Shown here piece after piece: positions 23,514 through 31,004 of a stretch of 64,000 bases of DNA (positions within the stretch are counted from its first letter, which is position 1; every line of letters begins with the position of its first letter). The translations under genes and the position numbers were made by a program. The stretch is taken from the NCBI GenBank assembly GCA_017511045.1, contig JAFWLM010000101.1, forward strand, positions 1 through 64,000, in the 5' to 3' direction. Origin of the DNA: Lachnospiraceae bacterium (GTDB lineage Bacteria; Bacillota; Clostridia; Lachnospirales; Lachnospiraceae). The notes beneath the pieces are model-generated. The model was not told the DNA's origin and made no database searches. It saw only the letters and a program-made list of their open reading frames with translations.

Positions 23514-24962
23514 ATGAACGAGAATATCTTTACCCGAATGAAAAATACCTTCCTTTCCTGGCCGATGTGGAAAAGGGTCGGAATGATCATAGTAGGCGTA
23601 CAGTGGGCCCTGTCCATTGTTGCTATTATAACTCTTGCACTCCTTGGAGTCCTTTCCGGAAAATGGCTTGCTATAGCCATTATTCTCCTTATCATTTTTT
23701 CGATACTCGCTTTTATCGTTCAGCATAATAAATCAACGCATCTGGCAGGAAAGATCATTTCTGTTTTTCTTTGCCTTCTGATCCTGGTCGCAGATATTGC
23801 GATGATCCGCGTCCATGGATTTCTTGATAAGGTTGAAAGCAACGTAAAACATACTGAAAGCAAGGATGTGGATGTTTCCATTGATCCTTTTATCGTTTAT
23901 ATCAGCGGTAATGACGAATATGGCGATCTGGAATTTGACGGTATGACTGACGTAAACATTCTGGTTTGCGTAAACCCTCAGAGCGGGCAGATCTTAATGG
24001 TCAGCACACCGCGTGACTTTTATGTGGAGTTCCCCGGCTATACAGAGGGCGAACGCGACAAACTGAGCCATTCCGGCTATTATGGTATGGAAGCGCAGAT
24101 CGCAACTTTAGAAGCGTTATATGACTGTGATATCAACTACTATGTCTGGCTGAACTTTACTTCTTTCATCGAGATCGTAGATGCCATTGGCGGGATCACG
24201 ATTGAAAACGAATATGAGTTTACTTCGAATGACGGCTTTTATTATCCTGCAGGAACCTTGGATTTAGACGGACTCTATGCTCTGCACTATGTCCGCGAAA
24301 GGAATTCTTTCAGCGGCGGTGATTTTTCCAGAGGTTTGCATCAGGAACAGTTTATCAGTCTGATGATCGACAAGATCCTCAGTTCTAATTCACTTACGAT
24401 GTATAATAATTTATTGTCTGCTGTTGAAAAAAACTGCTCCACGAACATGCCGAAAAACCGGATCACTGCTCTGATCAAGAAACAGATCTCAGACAATCCG
24501 AAGTGGGAGATCACCATGGCGCAGGCAGAAGGCGCGATCATGGCTCAGGCCTGCTATACATTTAAACCACAAGTCCTTTCTGTGGTCATGCCATATGCCC
24601 AGTCGGTCGAATATGTCAAAACAATGATGAAAGACTGGCGCGATGGAAAGAAGGTGACTGCCCTTCAGATGCAGCCGGACGATGACTACAGCTATTTAAG
24701 TGTTCCGGACCCGGTCGACTGGAACTACTACTATGATGTAGAAGGCCTTGGTGCAGATGCGATCAACGCGATCTACGGGGCAGAAGTCATTACAAAAGAG
24801 ACCACAACAGCTGAAACAACAACTGCTTCAGAGGGAGGCGGCAATTCGGGAGAAGGCGGAGAGCCGGAAGGACCTGTAGTTCCACCGGAACCGGACCCGG
24901 GCCCTGGAGGCGGGGAAGAGCCGTCTGAGCCATCGGGCGATGATCCGATTTCTGAAGGATAA
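23514..24962 (+). CDS. LytR-CpsA-Psr (LCP) family glycopolymer ligase
   Basis: 482 residues. Three N-terminal membrane helices (about 21-43, 48-68, 78-99), then an extracytoplasmic LCP domain (about 125-385). It shows STPRDFYVEF, DINYYVWLNFTSFIEIVDAIGG and HYVRERNSFSGGDFSRGLHQEQF, the last holding the Arg/Asp set that binds polyprenyl pyrophosphate. LCP enzymes transfer wall polymers or capsule from lipid carrier to peptidoglycan, which fits the polysaccharide locus that follows. The last 60 residues are a Thr-, then Gly/Glu/Pro-rich low-complexity tail. The ATG at 23514 is the only good start and lies nine bases after a TATAAT box. Confidence 0.9.
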   Translation: MNENIFTRMKNTFLSWPMWKRVGMIIVGVQWALSIVAIITLALLGVLSGKWLAIAIILLIIFSILAFIVQHNKSTHLAGKIISVFLCLLILVADIAMIRVHGFLDKVESNVKHTESKDVDVSIDPFIVYISGNDEYGDLEFDGMTDVNILVCVNPQSGQILMVSTPRDFYVEFPGYTEGERDKLSHSGYYGMEAQIATLEALYDCDINYYVWLNFTSFIEIVDAIGGITIENEYEFTSNDGFYYPAGTLDLDGLYALHYVRERNSFSGGDFSRGLHQEQFISLMIDKILSSNSLTMYNNLLSAVEKNCSTNMPKNRITALIKKQISDNPKWEITMAQAEGAIMAQACYTFKPQVLSVVMPYAQSVEYVKTMMKDWRDGKKVTALQMQPDDDYSYLSVPDPVDWNYYYDVEGLGADAINAIYGAEVITKETTTAETTTASEGGGNSGEGGEPEGPVVPPEPDPGPGGGEEPSEPSGDDPISEG

Positions 24963-25011
24963 GCATAAACAGTTACCATAAAACCATCAGTATTACAGGA
25001 GAAGCATTCAT

Positions 25012-25968
25012 TTGAAAAAAATACTCGCTGCGATCGTAACATATAATCGTCTGGATCTGCTCAAGAAGGTCATTGCTGCTTTGGAAGGACAGAGTGTGCC
25101 TTGCGACATTCTGATCGTCAACAATGCCAGCACCGATGATACGGAAAGCTGGGCTCTTGAACATGCTGCATCGATTCCTTCTGATGTACCATTTCACTTT
25201 CTGTACGAAAACACTGGCGCTAACTTAGGCGGAGCCGGAGGATTTAATTATGGGATGAGGCGCAGCGTGGAACTGGGCTATGATCTGGTCTGGATCATGG
25301 ATGATGATGCCATACCAAATCCGGATACACTGGAAACACTCCTTGCCGCTGATGCAAAGCTCTCAGCAGAAGGGAGATCATATGGTTTCCTTTCCAGTGT
25401 TGTCCGCTGGACTGACGGAAGTATCTGTGTCATGAACCGGCAGCGGCTCAGTGACCACTATCTCGAAGAGGAAGATATCAGCAAAGCTCTCAGTAATAAC
25501 TCTTACATTCCTGTTGAATGTGCGACCTTTGTTTCTCTTTTAATTCCTACAGAAATAATCGTAAACGTCGGACTTCCGATCAAAGAGTTTTTTATCTGGA
25601 GCGATGACATCGAATATACGACAAGGATCACGAGAAGAAATCATATTCCGGCTTATATCGTAGCTGACAGTGTTATCATTCATGAAACGAAAAACAATGC
25701 AGGCAGTGATATCGTAGAAGACGACGCCGAGCGGATCGACCGGTACCGTTATTCGATCCGGAATGGGAACTATGCTTACCGTCATTACAGCTTTCGTATG
25801 TATTTAAGCTATCTCTATAACCTTGCCGCCAAATTCATTTTGATTTGGTTTCGTTCCAAAGATAACAAATTAAAAAGAAGCCGGGTCATTATCTCCAGCT
25901 TCTTTAAAGGTCTTGTATTTAATCCTCAGATAGAATATGTAAAAGTACCTTCTGAAAAAAACAATTAG
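25012..25968 (+). CDS. Glycosyltransferase family 2 (galactofuranosyl/rhamnosyl transferase-like)
   Basis: 318 residues. GT2 fold with ILAAIVTYNRLDLLKKVI, IVNNASTDDT, NLGGAGGFNYGMR and the DDD motif WIMDDDAIP. The GAGGFNYG segment is typical of GlfT2-like and rhamnosyl transferases (COG1216). The start is TTG 25012, with AGGAG ten bases upstream; no ATG is nearby. It follows the LCP gene by 49 nt in the same direction and ends four bases before the convergent Wzz-like gene. It probably adds a sugar to the polymer made by this locus; a galactofuranose donor would fit the mutase-like gene at 36190-37473 (inference). Confidence 0.87.
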   Translation: MKKILAAIVTYNRLDLLKKVIAALEGQSVPCDILIVNNASTDDTESWALEHAASIPSDVPFHFLYENTGANLGGAGGFNYGMRRSVELGYDLVWIMDDDAIPNPDTLETLLAADAKLSAEGRSYGFLSSVVRWTDGSICVMNRQRLSDHYLEEEDISKALSNNSYIPVECATFVSLLIPTEIIVNVGLPIKEFFIWSDDIEYTTRITRRNHIPAYIVADSVIIHETKNNAGSDIVEDDAERIDRYRYSIRNGNYAYRHYSFRMYLSYLYNLAAKFILIWFRSKDNKLKRSRVIISSFFKGLVFNPQIEYVKVPSEKNN

Positions 25969-25971
25969 TTA

Positions 25972-27051
25972 TCACTCAACTACGATTGCTCCTAAAACAG
26001 GGACCCCATATCCTTCACACAGAATGCGCTCGTACTGCGCATCCGTGAAACGGCTGTTCTCTGTCTGAAGAACAAGAACAACAGCATCTGCTCCCGCCAT
26101 ATCATGCAAAGCATCTGAACGGCCTAAAATATTATTTAATACGACAGCCTCCGGCGTTCCTCCAAGTTTTGCAATAATATCATCCAGAAATTCTTTATTC
26201 TGCACTTTTTCTAATTCGACATTTGAATCAGCTGCAATGCAGATCTTCTTAAGATCATATTTATCCGCTGCGATCTGCATCTTCGCAGATACCATCTTAA
26301 CACTTTCCTCATATGAAAGTTTCTGTTTATTCTTCTGTTTTACCCTGCGAAGCCAACGATCAAGTGCTGTTTTTCTTTTATCGTAGAATTTATTCGAACC
26401 ATCAAAACGCCCTAAGATCTGCAGATCCAGGTTTTCCTCTGTTTCTCCTGCTGTCTTGATCGTTGCGGTTGCAATGTATTTAATAATGATCACGATCGCT
26501 GCAAGGATCAGTCCAAGCAGAGCACCTACAACAACATATTTCTTGCTTATGTGGCGTCCTCCGGCAGCTTCCTGTGCGGACTGTTCATTGGCTTTATGAT
26601 CATAGGTGTCCTCATTTCCCGGGATGATATTTGTATCGCCCATCAGGAATGCAAGGTAGGCTTTCTGATCATCTGTAAAACGTGCTTTGGTCGCAGAAAC
26701 ATTGTTCTGGATCGCAGTGATATGCTCCATGTTTTCCAGTTTTTCACTTAGATCAGTAACATGGCTCTGTTCCTGCATCAGTTTATCATACTCCTGAATA
26801 GAGGAATAAAGCTGCTGAACATCATTCATCGCATCAGGACCAAGCACTGCACTCCAGTCCTCATCCGTAATTTCCACCGGTGAAGAAGGTGCCCCCGCAG
26901 TTCCGCTTCCGCTCTTATACCAGCCATATGCGCCTAAAACGACTGCGCCGATAACCAGGCATATGAGCAGGGATCTCCATCTCTGACATAAACTGATAAA
27001 TAAGTCGAAAACTCTGATTTCTCTTTCTTCTCTCTCTTCTCTTAACTCCAT
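25972..27051 (-). CDS. Wzz-like chain-length protein with kinase-like but Walker-less C-terminus
   Basis: 359 residues. Two membrane helices (about 27-46 and 171-192) enclose an outer domain with a helical stretch (about 70-130), as in Wzz/CpsC chain-length regulators. The cytoplasmic part (about 230-359) resembles a tyrosine-autokinase nucleotide fold (KKICIAADSN, GADAVVLVLQTENSRFT), but the Walker A GKS/T loop and a C-terminal tyrosine cluster are missing. It may act without kinase activity. It has its own promoter inside the end of the upstream gene and an AAGGGA site seven bases before the ATG. Likely controls polymer length or export in this locus. Confidence 0.75.
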   Translation of the reverse strand: MELREEREEREIRVFDLFISLCQRWRSLLICLVIGAVVLGAYGWYKSGSGTAGAPSSPVEITDEDWSAVLGPDAMNDVQQLYSSIQEYDKLMQEQSHVTDLSEKLENMEHITAIQNNVSATKARFTDDQKAYLAFLMGDTNIIPGNEDTYDHKANEQSAQEAAGGRHISKKYVVVGALLGLILAAIVIIIKYIATATIKTAGETEENLDLQILGRFDGSNKFYDKRKTALDRWLRRVKQKNKQKLSYEESVKMVSAKMQIAADKYDLKKICIAADSNVELEKVQNKEFLDDIIAKLGGTPEAVVLNNILGRSDALHDMAGADAVVLVLQTENSRFTDAQYERILCEGYGVPVLGAIVVE

Positions 27052-27099
27052 AATCTATCCCTTACTTAAACATTATTTTTCAGATGATAATTTCCGCGT

Positions 27100-27128
27100 A
27101 TTTTACCATATATCCTTATGAGAGTCAA
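27100..27128 (-). promoter_or_regulatory. Internal promoter for the Wzz-like gene
   Basis: TTGACT (27128-27123), exact 17-nt spacer, TAAAAT (27105-27100) with TGG before it on the minus strand. The TGG TAA of the upstream stop region forms part of the extended -10 box. Confidence 0.7.
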
Positions 27129-28026
27129 AATACTCCCGCATCGCAGCATTTTGAGGACCAAAGGAGAAATGACCTACGATCAAGTTCTCACTGACCATCA
27201 GTGGATGAGAGGAATTAACGCACCATGCACAGATATCTTCCTCATCTGTTCCGATCGGATATCTCATATTAACAGAGAAATAATGCATCTCTTCCCACAA
27301 GCTGCGTTCAAAAAGGATCGCTCCGATGCTGAAGCGGATCGGGCAGGCTCTTTCCTCTAGCGGGTCTTCTCCGAATCTGCGATTGATCTCATCAATGGAG
27401 GGAACATATCCCCCCTCTCCCCAGAAGAACCTTGCAACATCCGCACTGTTTTCTATGATATGTTCCGGTCCTGCGGCGTAAACCGGTTTTTCAAATAGTT
27501 CTGTGTATTTATCTGTCAGGTTCAATTTCTCAAGAACACGGACATGACCGTAACCGTTGACAGGAATCAGCGGTGCTATAACTCCGGGCTCATACTGCCC
27601 TTCCTTTGCATGTTCATATGCCCGCATCAGACGTTCAAAGAAACCCTCGCAGATAAAAATATCCTCATCCAGTTTATAAATAAAGCGGGCATCCGAGTGA
27701 AGCGAAATGGCAACATTCTGCACCAATGAAACATGGTTTTCTTTCGTGGAAAGATAAGACCAGCCCTCTTTTTCACAAAGCTTATCAATTTCATCTAAAA
27801 ACTTACCAGACGTAATAATACAGACATCGATATCATCCGGCAGATACGCTTTCAAGCGCTTAAAGACCGGATCATAGAGATAATCTTTATAACCGGAAAG
27901 CATCATCACCATTTTCTCCAGACCTTTCGATCTGTTTTTAAACTCAAAATGACATTTCATCCTCTGCTTTTCTGTCATCTGCCATTTTTTATCACTCAGT
28001 GTTTTATGCAGCTTTGTCATTCCCAT
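27103..28026 (-). CDS. Putative glycosyltransferase-like protein of the polysaccharide locus
   Basis: About 307 residues. I do not recognise a named family with certainty. The body has a GT-A-like arrangement: an N-terminal half with PDDIDVCIITSG, an acidic metal-type motif YKLDEDIFICEGFFERLMRAYE that resembles a DxD region, and a C-terminal part with RYPIGTDEEDICAWCV. No membrane helix. The ATG at 28026 has GGTGG upstream; a GTG at 28035 is the alternative and would sit directly after the wzx stop. Its place between wzx and the Wzz-like gene supports a role in building or modifying the repeat unit. Confidence 0.65.
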   Translation of the reverse strand: MGMTKLHKTLSDKKWQMTEKQRMKCHFEFKNRSKGLEKMVMMLSGYKDYLYDPVFKRLKAYLPDDIDVCIITSGKFLDEIDKLCEKEGWSYLSTKENHVSLVQNVAISLHSDARFIYKLDEDIFICEGFFERLMRAYEHAKEGQYEPGVIAPLIPVNGYGHVRVLEKLNLTDKYTELFEKPVYAAGPEHIIENSADVARFFWGEGGYVPSIDEINRRFGEDPLEERACPIRFSIGAILFERSLWEEMHYFSVNMRYPIGTDEEDICAWCVNSSHPLMVSENLIVGHFSFGPQNAAMREYFDSHKDIW

Positions 28027-28035
28027 CTTTTCCAC

Positions 28036-29499
28036 CTATGCTCTTTTCATTATTCTGCTTTTGATCCATGTGATCATCTGGTTTGTAATATCACAGGTCA
28101 GTTCCTCTCTTAACAGCATCATTACTCCATAGTAAACCCCAAAGAATAGCACTGCTGATATCAGGAGCGATATGAAGTTACCAAGGTTCAGGAACTGCAC
28201 CCAAATGCATGCGGCGGTTCCTGCCATCATTGCTAATATGATCTTATAATACTTTATTGACTTAAATGTGTCCCCGAGTTCTTTTCTCAGCACGATCAGC
28301 TGAAAAAGAAAAACCACAAATTCCGCGACGAGGGTTCCGATTGCTGCTCCTGCAGCTCCCAAATGCGGGATCAACAGCCAGTTCAGGATCAGGTCGGTAA
28401 CTGCACCGGCGATCTCAGAATACAGAACGATTTTTTCTTTTCCGAGCGGAACCAGGACCTGAATTCCCATTATGCCGGTAAGTCCGATCAAAAGAACCGT
28501 CGGCATAATGATCTGCATCGGAAGGATGGATCCAGTATAGGCTGTTCCTGACAAAAGGTAGACTCCATTTTTTGCATACAGGATAAAATACAATGACAAG
28601 GGTGCTGCCCCAACAAAAACAAAGTTAATGGCCTTTCTGCAGACTCTTTTAAACTCATCGTATTGTTTTTTTTGAACATAATAAGAGACACGTGGCAAAA
28701 GCACATTTCCGAGAGAAGTTACGATCGCGACAAGAATCGTTTTGATCTTTACAGCAGCATTATAGTATCCAACATCTACATCACCTTTCATAAACCCCAG
28801 CATCACATTGTCCAGGTTTGTGTAAACGGTCGTCGCACATGCCATTGCAAAGAAAACAAGGACAGGCTTGAAATGCCGTTTTAAATTATAATTTCCAACC
28901 GGGTGAAGGAAGATATACTTTCGGGCATGGATCAAATTCAGCACATTCGATGCAGAAGCAGCAACAATACTGATTGCTCCATAGATGACATAGTCATCCT
29001 TTTCATGAACCAAAAGAAACATAGCAATGATTGATATTGCCTGAAAGACCAGAGACCGGATCGTGATATAAGTGTATTCTTCCAGTGCTTTAAACAGCCA
29101 CTCCATCCCGATTGCTGTAAAGAGTATACTCGCACTGATAATAAGATACAAAAGCCGGTCCTCAAAAAGTCTCGGAATAAAAAGAAGGGCTCCGGCCAAC
29201 AAAATATATGCAAGCACGCTCATGATCAGATTGATGAAGAGCAGCTCATGTGCTGTTCTGCTCAGTTTTTCCTTATCATCTCTGACCTGTGCGCAGGCTC
29301 TGATTCCATAGGTTGGAATGCCCATCATCGCAAACATGATAAAATAATTGATCAATGAGATCGCAAAGTTCACCCTTCCGGTTCCTTCCGGAAGCAGCAC
29401 TCTGGAAATATACGGGAAAGTAATAAGTGGAAAAAGGAAGCCGGAAATTGTCAAAATCGCATTCATTATAAAGTTCAGCTTAATTGACTTCTGCTTCAT
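28036..29499 (-). CDS. wzx: Oligosaccharide repeat-unit flippase (Wzx, MATE/MOP superfamily)
   Basis: 487 residues with about 12-14 membrane helices. The N-terminal ISGFLFPLITFPYISRVLLPEGTG pattern is seen as ITFPYISRVL and the mid-protein segment is typical of Wzx/RfbX proteins. It should flip lipid-linked repeat units from the cytoplasmic to the outer face. It is 7 nt downstream of the priming transferase gene and directly adjoins the GT-like gene. The presence of a Wzy polymerase in the same locus supports a Wzx/Wzy-dependent route. Confidence 0.9.
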   Translation of the reverse strand: MKQKSIKLNFIMNAILTISGFLFPLITFPYISRVLLPEGTGRVNFAISLINYFIMFAMMGIPTYGIRACAQVRDDKEKLSRTAHELLFINLIMSVLAYILLAGALLFIPRLFEDRLLYLIISASILFTAIGMEWLFKALEEYTYITIRSLVFQAISIIAMFLLVHEKDDYVIYGAISIVAASASNVLNLIHARKYIFLHPVGNYNLKRHFKPVLVFFAMACATTVYTNLDNVMLGFMKGDVDVGYYNAAVKIKTILVAIVTSLGNVLLPRVSYYVQKKQYDEFKRVCRKAINFVFVGAAPLSLYFILYAKNGVYLLSGTAYTGSILPMQIIMPTVLLIGLTGIMGIQVLVPLGKEKIVLYSEIAGAVTDLILNWLLIPHLGAAGAAIGTLVAEFVVFLFQLIVLRKELGDTFKSIKYYKIILAMMAGTAACIWVQFLNLGNFISLLISAVLFFGVYYGVMMLLREELTCDITNQMITWIKSRIMKRA

Positions 29500-29506
29500 A
29501 AATAGA

Positions 29507-30943
29507 TTATTTTGCTCCTTTTCTCTGGAGAACTACCTTGACAGTTTTAAGAAGGATTTTAAAATCAAGACCTATTGTCCACTCTCTGATATAAGAGTTA
29601 TCAAGTTCAACGATTTTCTCAAAATCGGTGATCTCACTTCGGCCGCTCACCTGCCAAAGACCTGTTAAGCCCGGCTTAAAAGATAAGCGCATTTTATGAT
29701 GAGGTTCATAATGTTCAAACTCCTCGAGCGTGGGAGGTCTTGTGCCTACTAAAGACATGTCGCCTTTCAAAATGTTCCAGAACTGAGGAAACTCATCCAA
29801 TGACCAGTCACGGATCTTGTGCCCGATACCCGGAAGGATACGAGGGTCATTCTCCATCTTGAACATCAGGCCGTCCATTTCATTCTGTGCCATGAGTTCT
29901 TTCTTACGCTCTTCGGCATCCATGTACATTGAACGGAATTTATAGATATAAAACTGGCGTCCGTTTTTACCGATTCGGATCTGTTTGAAAAAAACAGGAC
30001 CGGGATCTTTTGCCTTGATCATCGGTGCCAGGATCAGATATAGAATACCTGTGATCAATGTACCGATAAAACCTCCAATGATATCAGCGATTCGTTTGAT
30101 CGCAAGCTGGACAGAAGATGCAGTATTGTTACTGGTTGTAACTACAATACTGCTTCCCATATGTTCAACGATCGTATTCGGATAACCTTTTGTCTGTCCA
30201 GGCACACCAATATGAACCGTGATACCGGTCTCAAGGAAATAATTCACGAGGATCTGCTCTTTTATCTCATCTGTTAAAATGATTAAAATCTCATCAACAA
30301 CATCTGAAAGAACAAACTGCCGGATATTATCATCATCGCACAGCACCGGATAAGTCCTCTCCGTATCATCCTTTGACTTGATCTCATCACCGATCCGTTT
30401 GTCATCAAGGATAGCGACTCCCTTGATATTAAAAGAGTTGTAAGACTTCGCAGATGCAGCCGTAATACAGTCTTCGAGATGCGCCGAATCTGTAACGATC
30501 AATAACCACGGGAGCATATTTCCTTTCCTCATCCGCATACGGATAAAGTGTTTCCACAGGACTCGTTCTGCATAGATCAGCAGGAAAGAGATCAGCGCCG
30601 TAAATCCAAAAACAATACGGCTGAACAATTCCGACTGCTGAGTTGCAAACATATAAAACGCAACCAGAAGGAATGTTATGGCAATCTGCAGAAGTGTCCT
30701 CCACAGTTCCTCCCATTTGCTGCGCTGCAATATGCTTTTGTATGCCTGATTAATGATCGATACCAGAAGATAGAGGACCAGCATTATGATACCAAGCCTC
30801 GTAAACAGAGTCATCTGGTCATGATTGAGTCTGAACTGAAAACGGATCGCTACCACTGCAACATATACAACTGCAAGGATAACAAGATCCCAAATAATAA
30901 AATCTAGGTGTTTCAGCCATGATTGGCTTGTTTTCTTATACAT
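29507..30943 (-). CDS. Polyprenyl glycosylphosphotransferase (long, WbaP/CpsE type)
   Basis: 478 residues. Four or five N-terminal membrane helices (to about 130), a nucleotide-fold middle domain (about 140-270), then the bacterial sugar transferase domain (about 285-478). The last shows KRIADIIGGFIGTL, IYKFRSMYMDAEERK, DEFPQFWNILKGDMSLVGTRPP and KPGLTGLWQVSGRS. It transfers a sugar-1-phosphate to undecaprenyl phosphate, the first step of polymer synthesis. A promoter with the -10 box six bases before the ATG makes this another possibly leaderless gene. A second, shorter priming enzyme lies at 39483-40214. Confidence 0.92.
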   Translation of the reverse strand: MYKKTSQSWLKHLDFIIWDLVILAVVYVAVVAIRFQFRLNHDQMTLFTRLGIIMLVLYLLVSIINQAYKSILQRSKWEELWRTLLQIAITFLLVAFYMFATQQSELFSRIVFGFTALISFLLIYAERVLWKHFIRMRMRKGNMLPWLLIVTDSAHLEDCITAASAKSYNSFNIKGVAILDDKRIGDEIKSKDDTERTYPVLCDDDNIRQFVLSDVVDEILIILTDEIKEQILVNYFLETGITVHIGVPGQTKGYPNTIVEHMGSSIVVTTSNNTASSVQLAIKRIADIIGGFIGTLITGILYLILAPMIKAKDPGPVFFKQIRIGKNGRQFYIYKFRSMYMDAEERKKELMAQNEMDGLMFKMENDPRILPGIGHKIRDWSLDEFPQFWNILKGDMSLVGTRPPTLEEFEHYEPHHKMRLSFKPGLTGLWQVSGRSEITDFEKIVELDNSYIREWTIGLDFKILLKTVKVVLQRKGAK

Positions 30944-30949
30944 AGGCGA

Positions 30950-30978
30950 ATTTTACCACAACTCATCCTTCTTTACAA
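30950..30978 (-). promoter_or_regulatory. Candidate promoter at the long sugar transferase
   Basis: TTGTAA (30978-30973), 17-nt spacer, TAAAAT (30955-30950) with TGG before it. Only six bases separate the -10 box from ATG 30943. Confidence 0.55.
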
Positions 30979-31004
30979 TTATCTGCTCCGGATCGAAGAA
31001 GCGA

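Noticed and set aside
25875..25915. Terminator inside the end of the GT2 gene at 25012-25968
   Set aside because: An 8-bp AAAGAAGC/GCTTCTTT repeat exists but has a 16-base loop and no T run, and lies within coding sequence.
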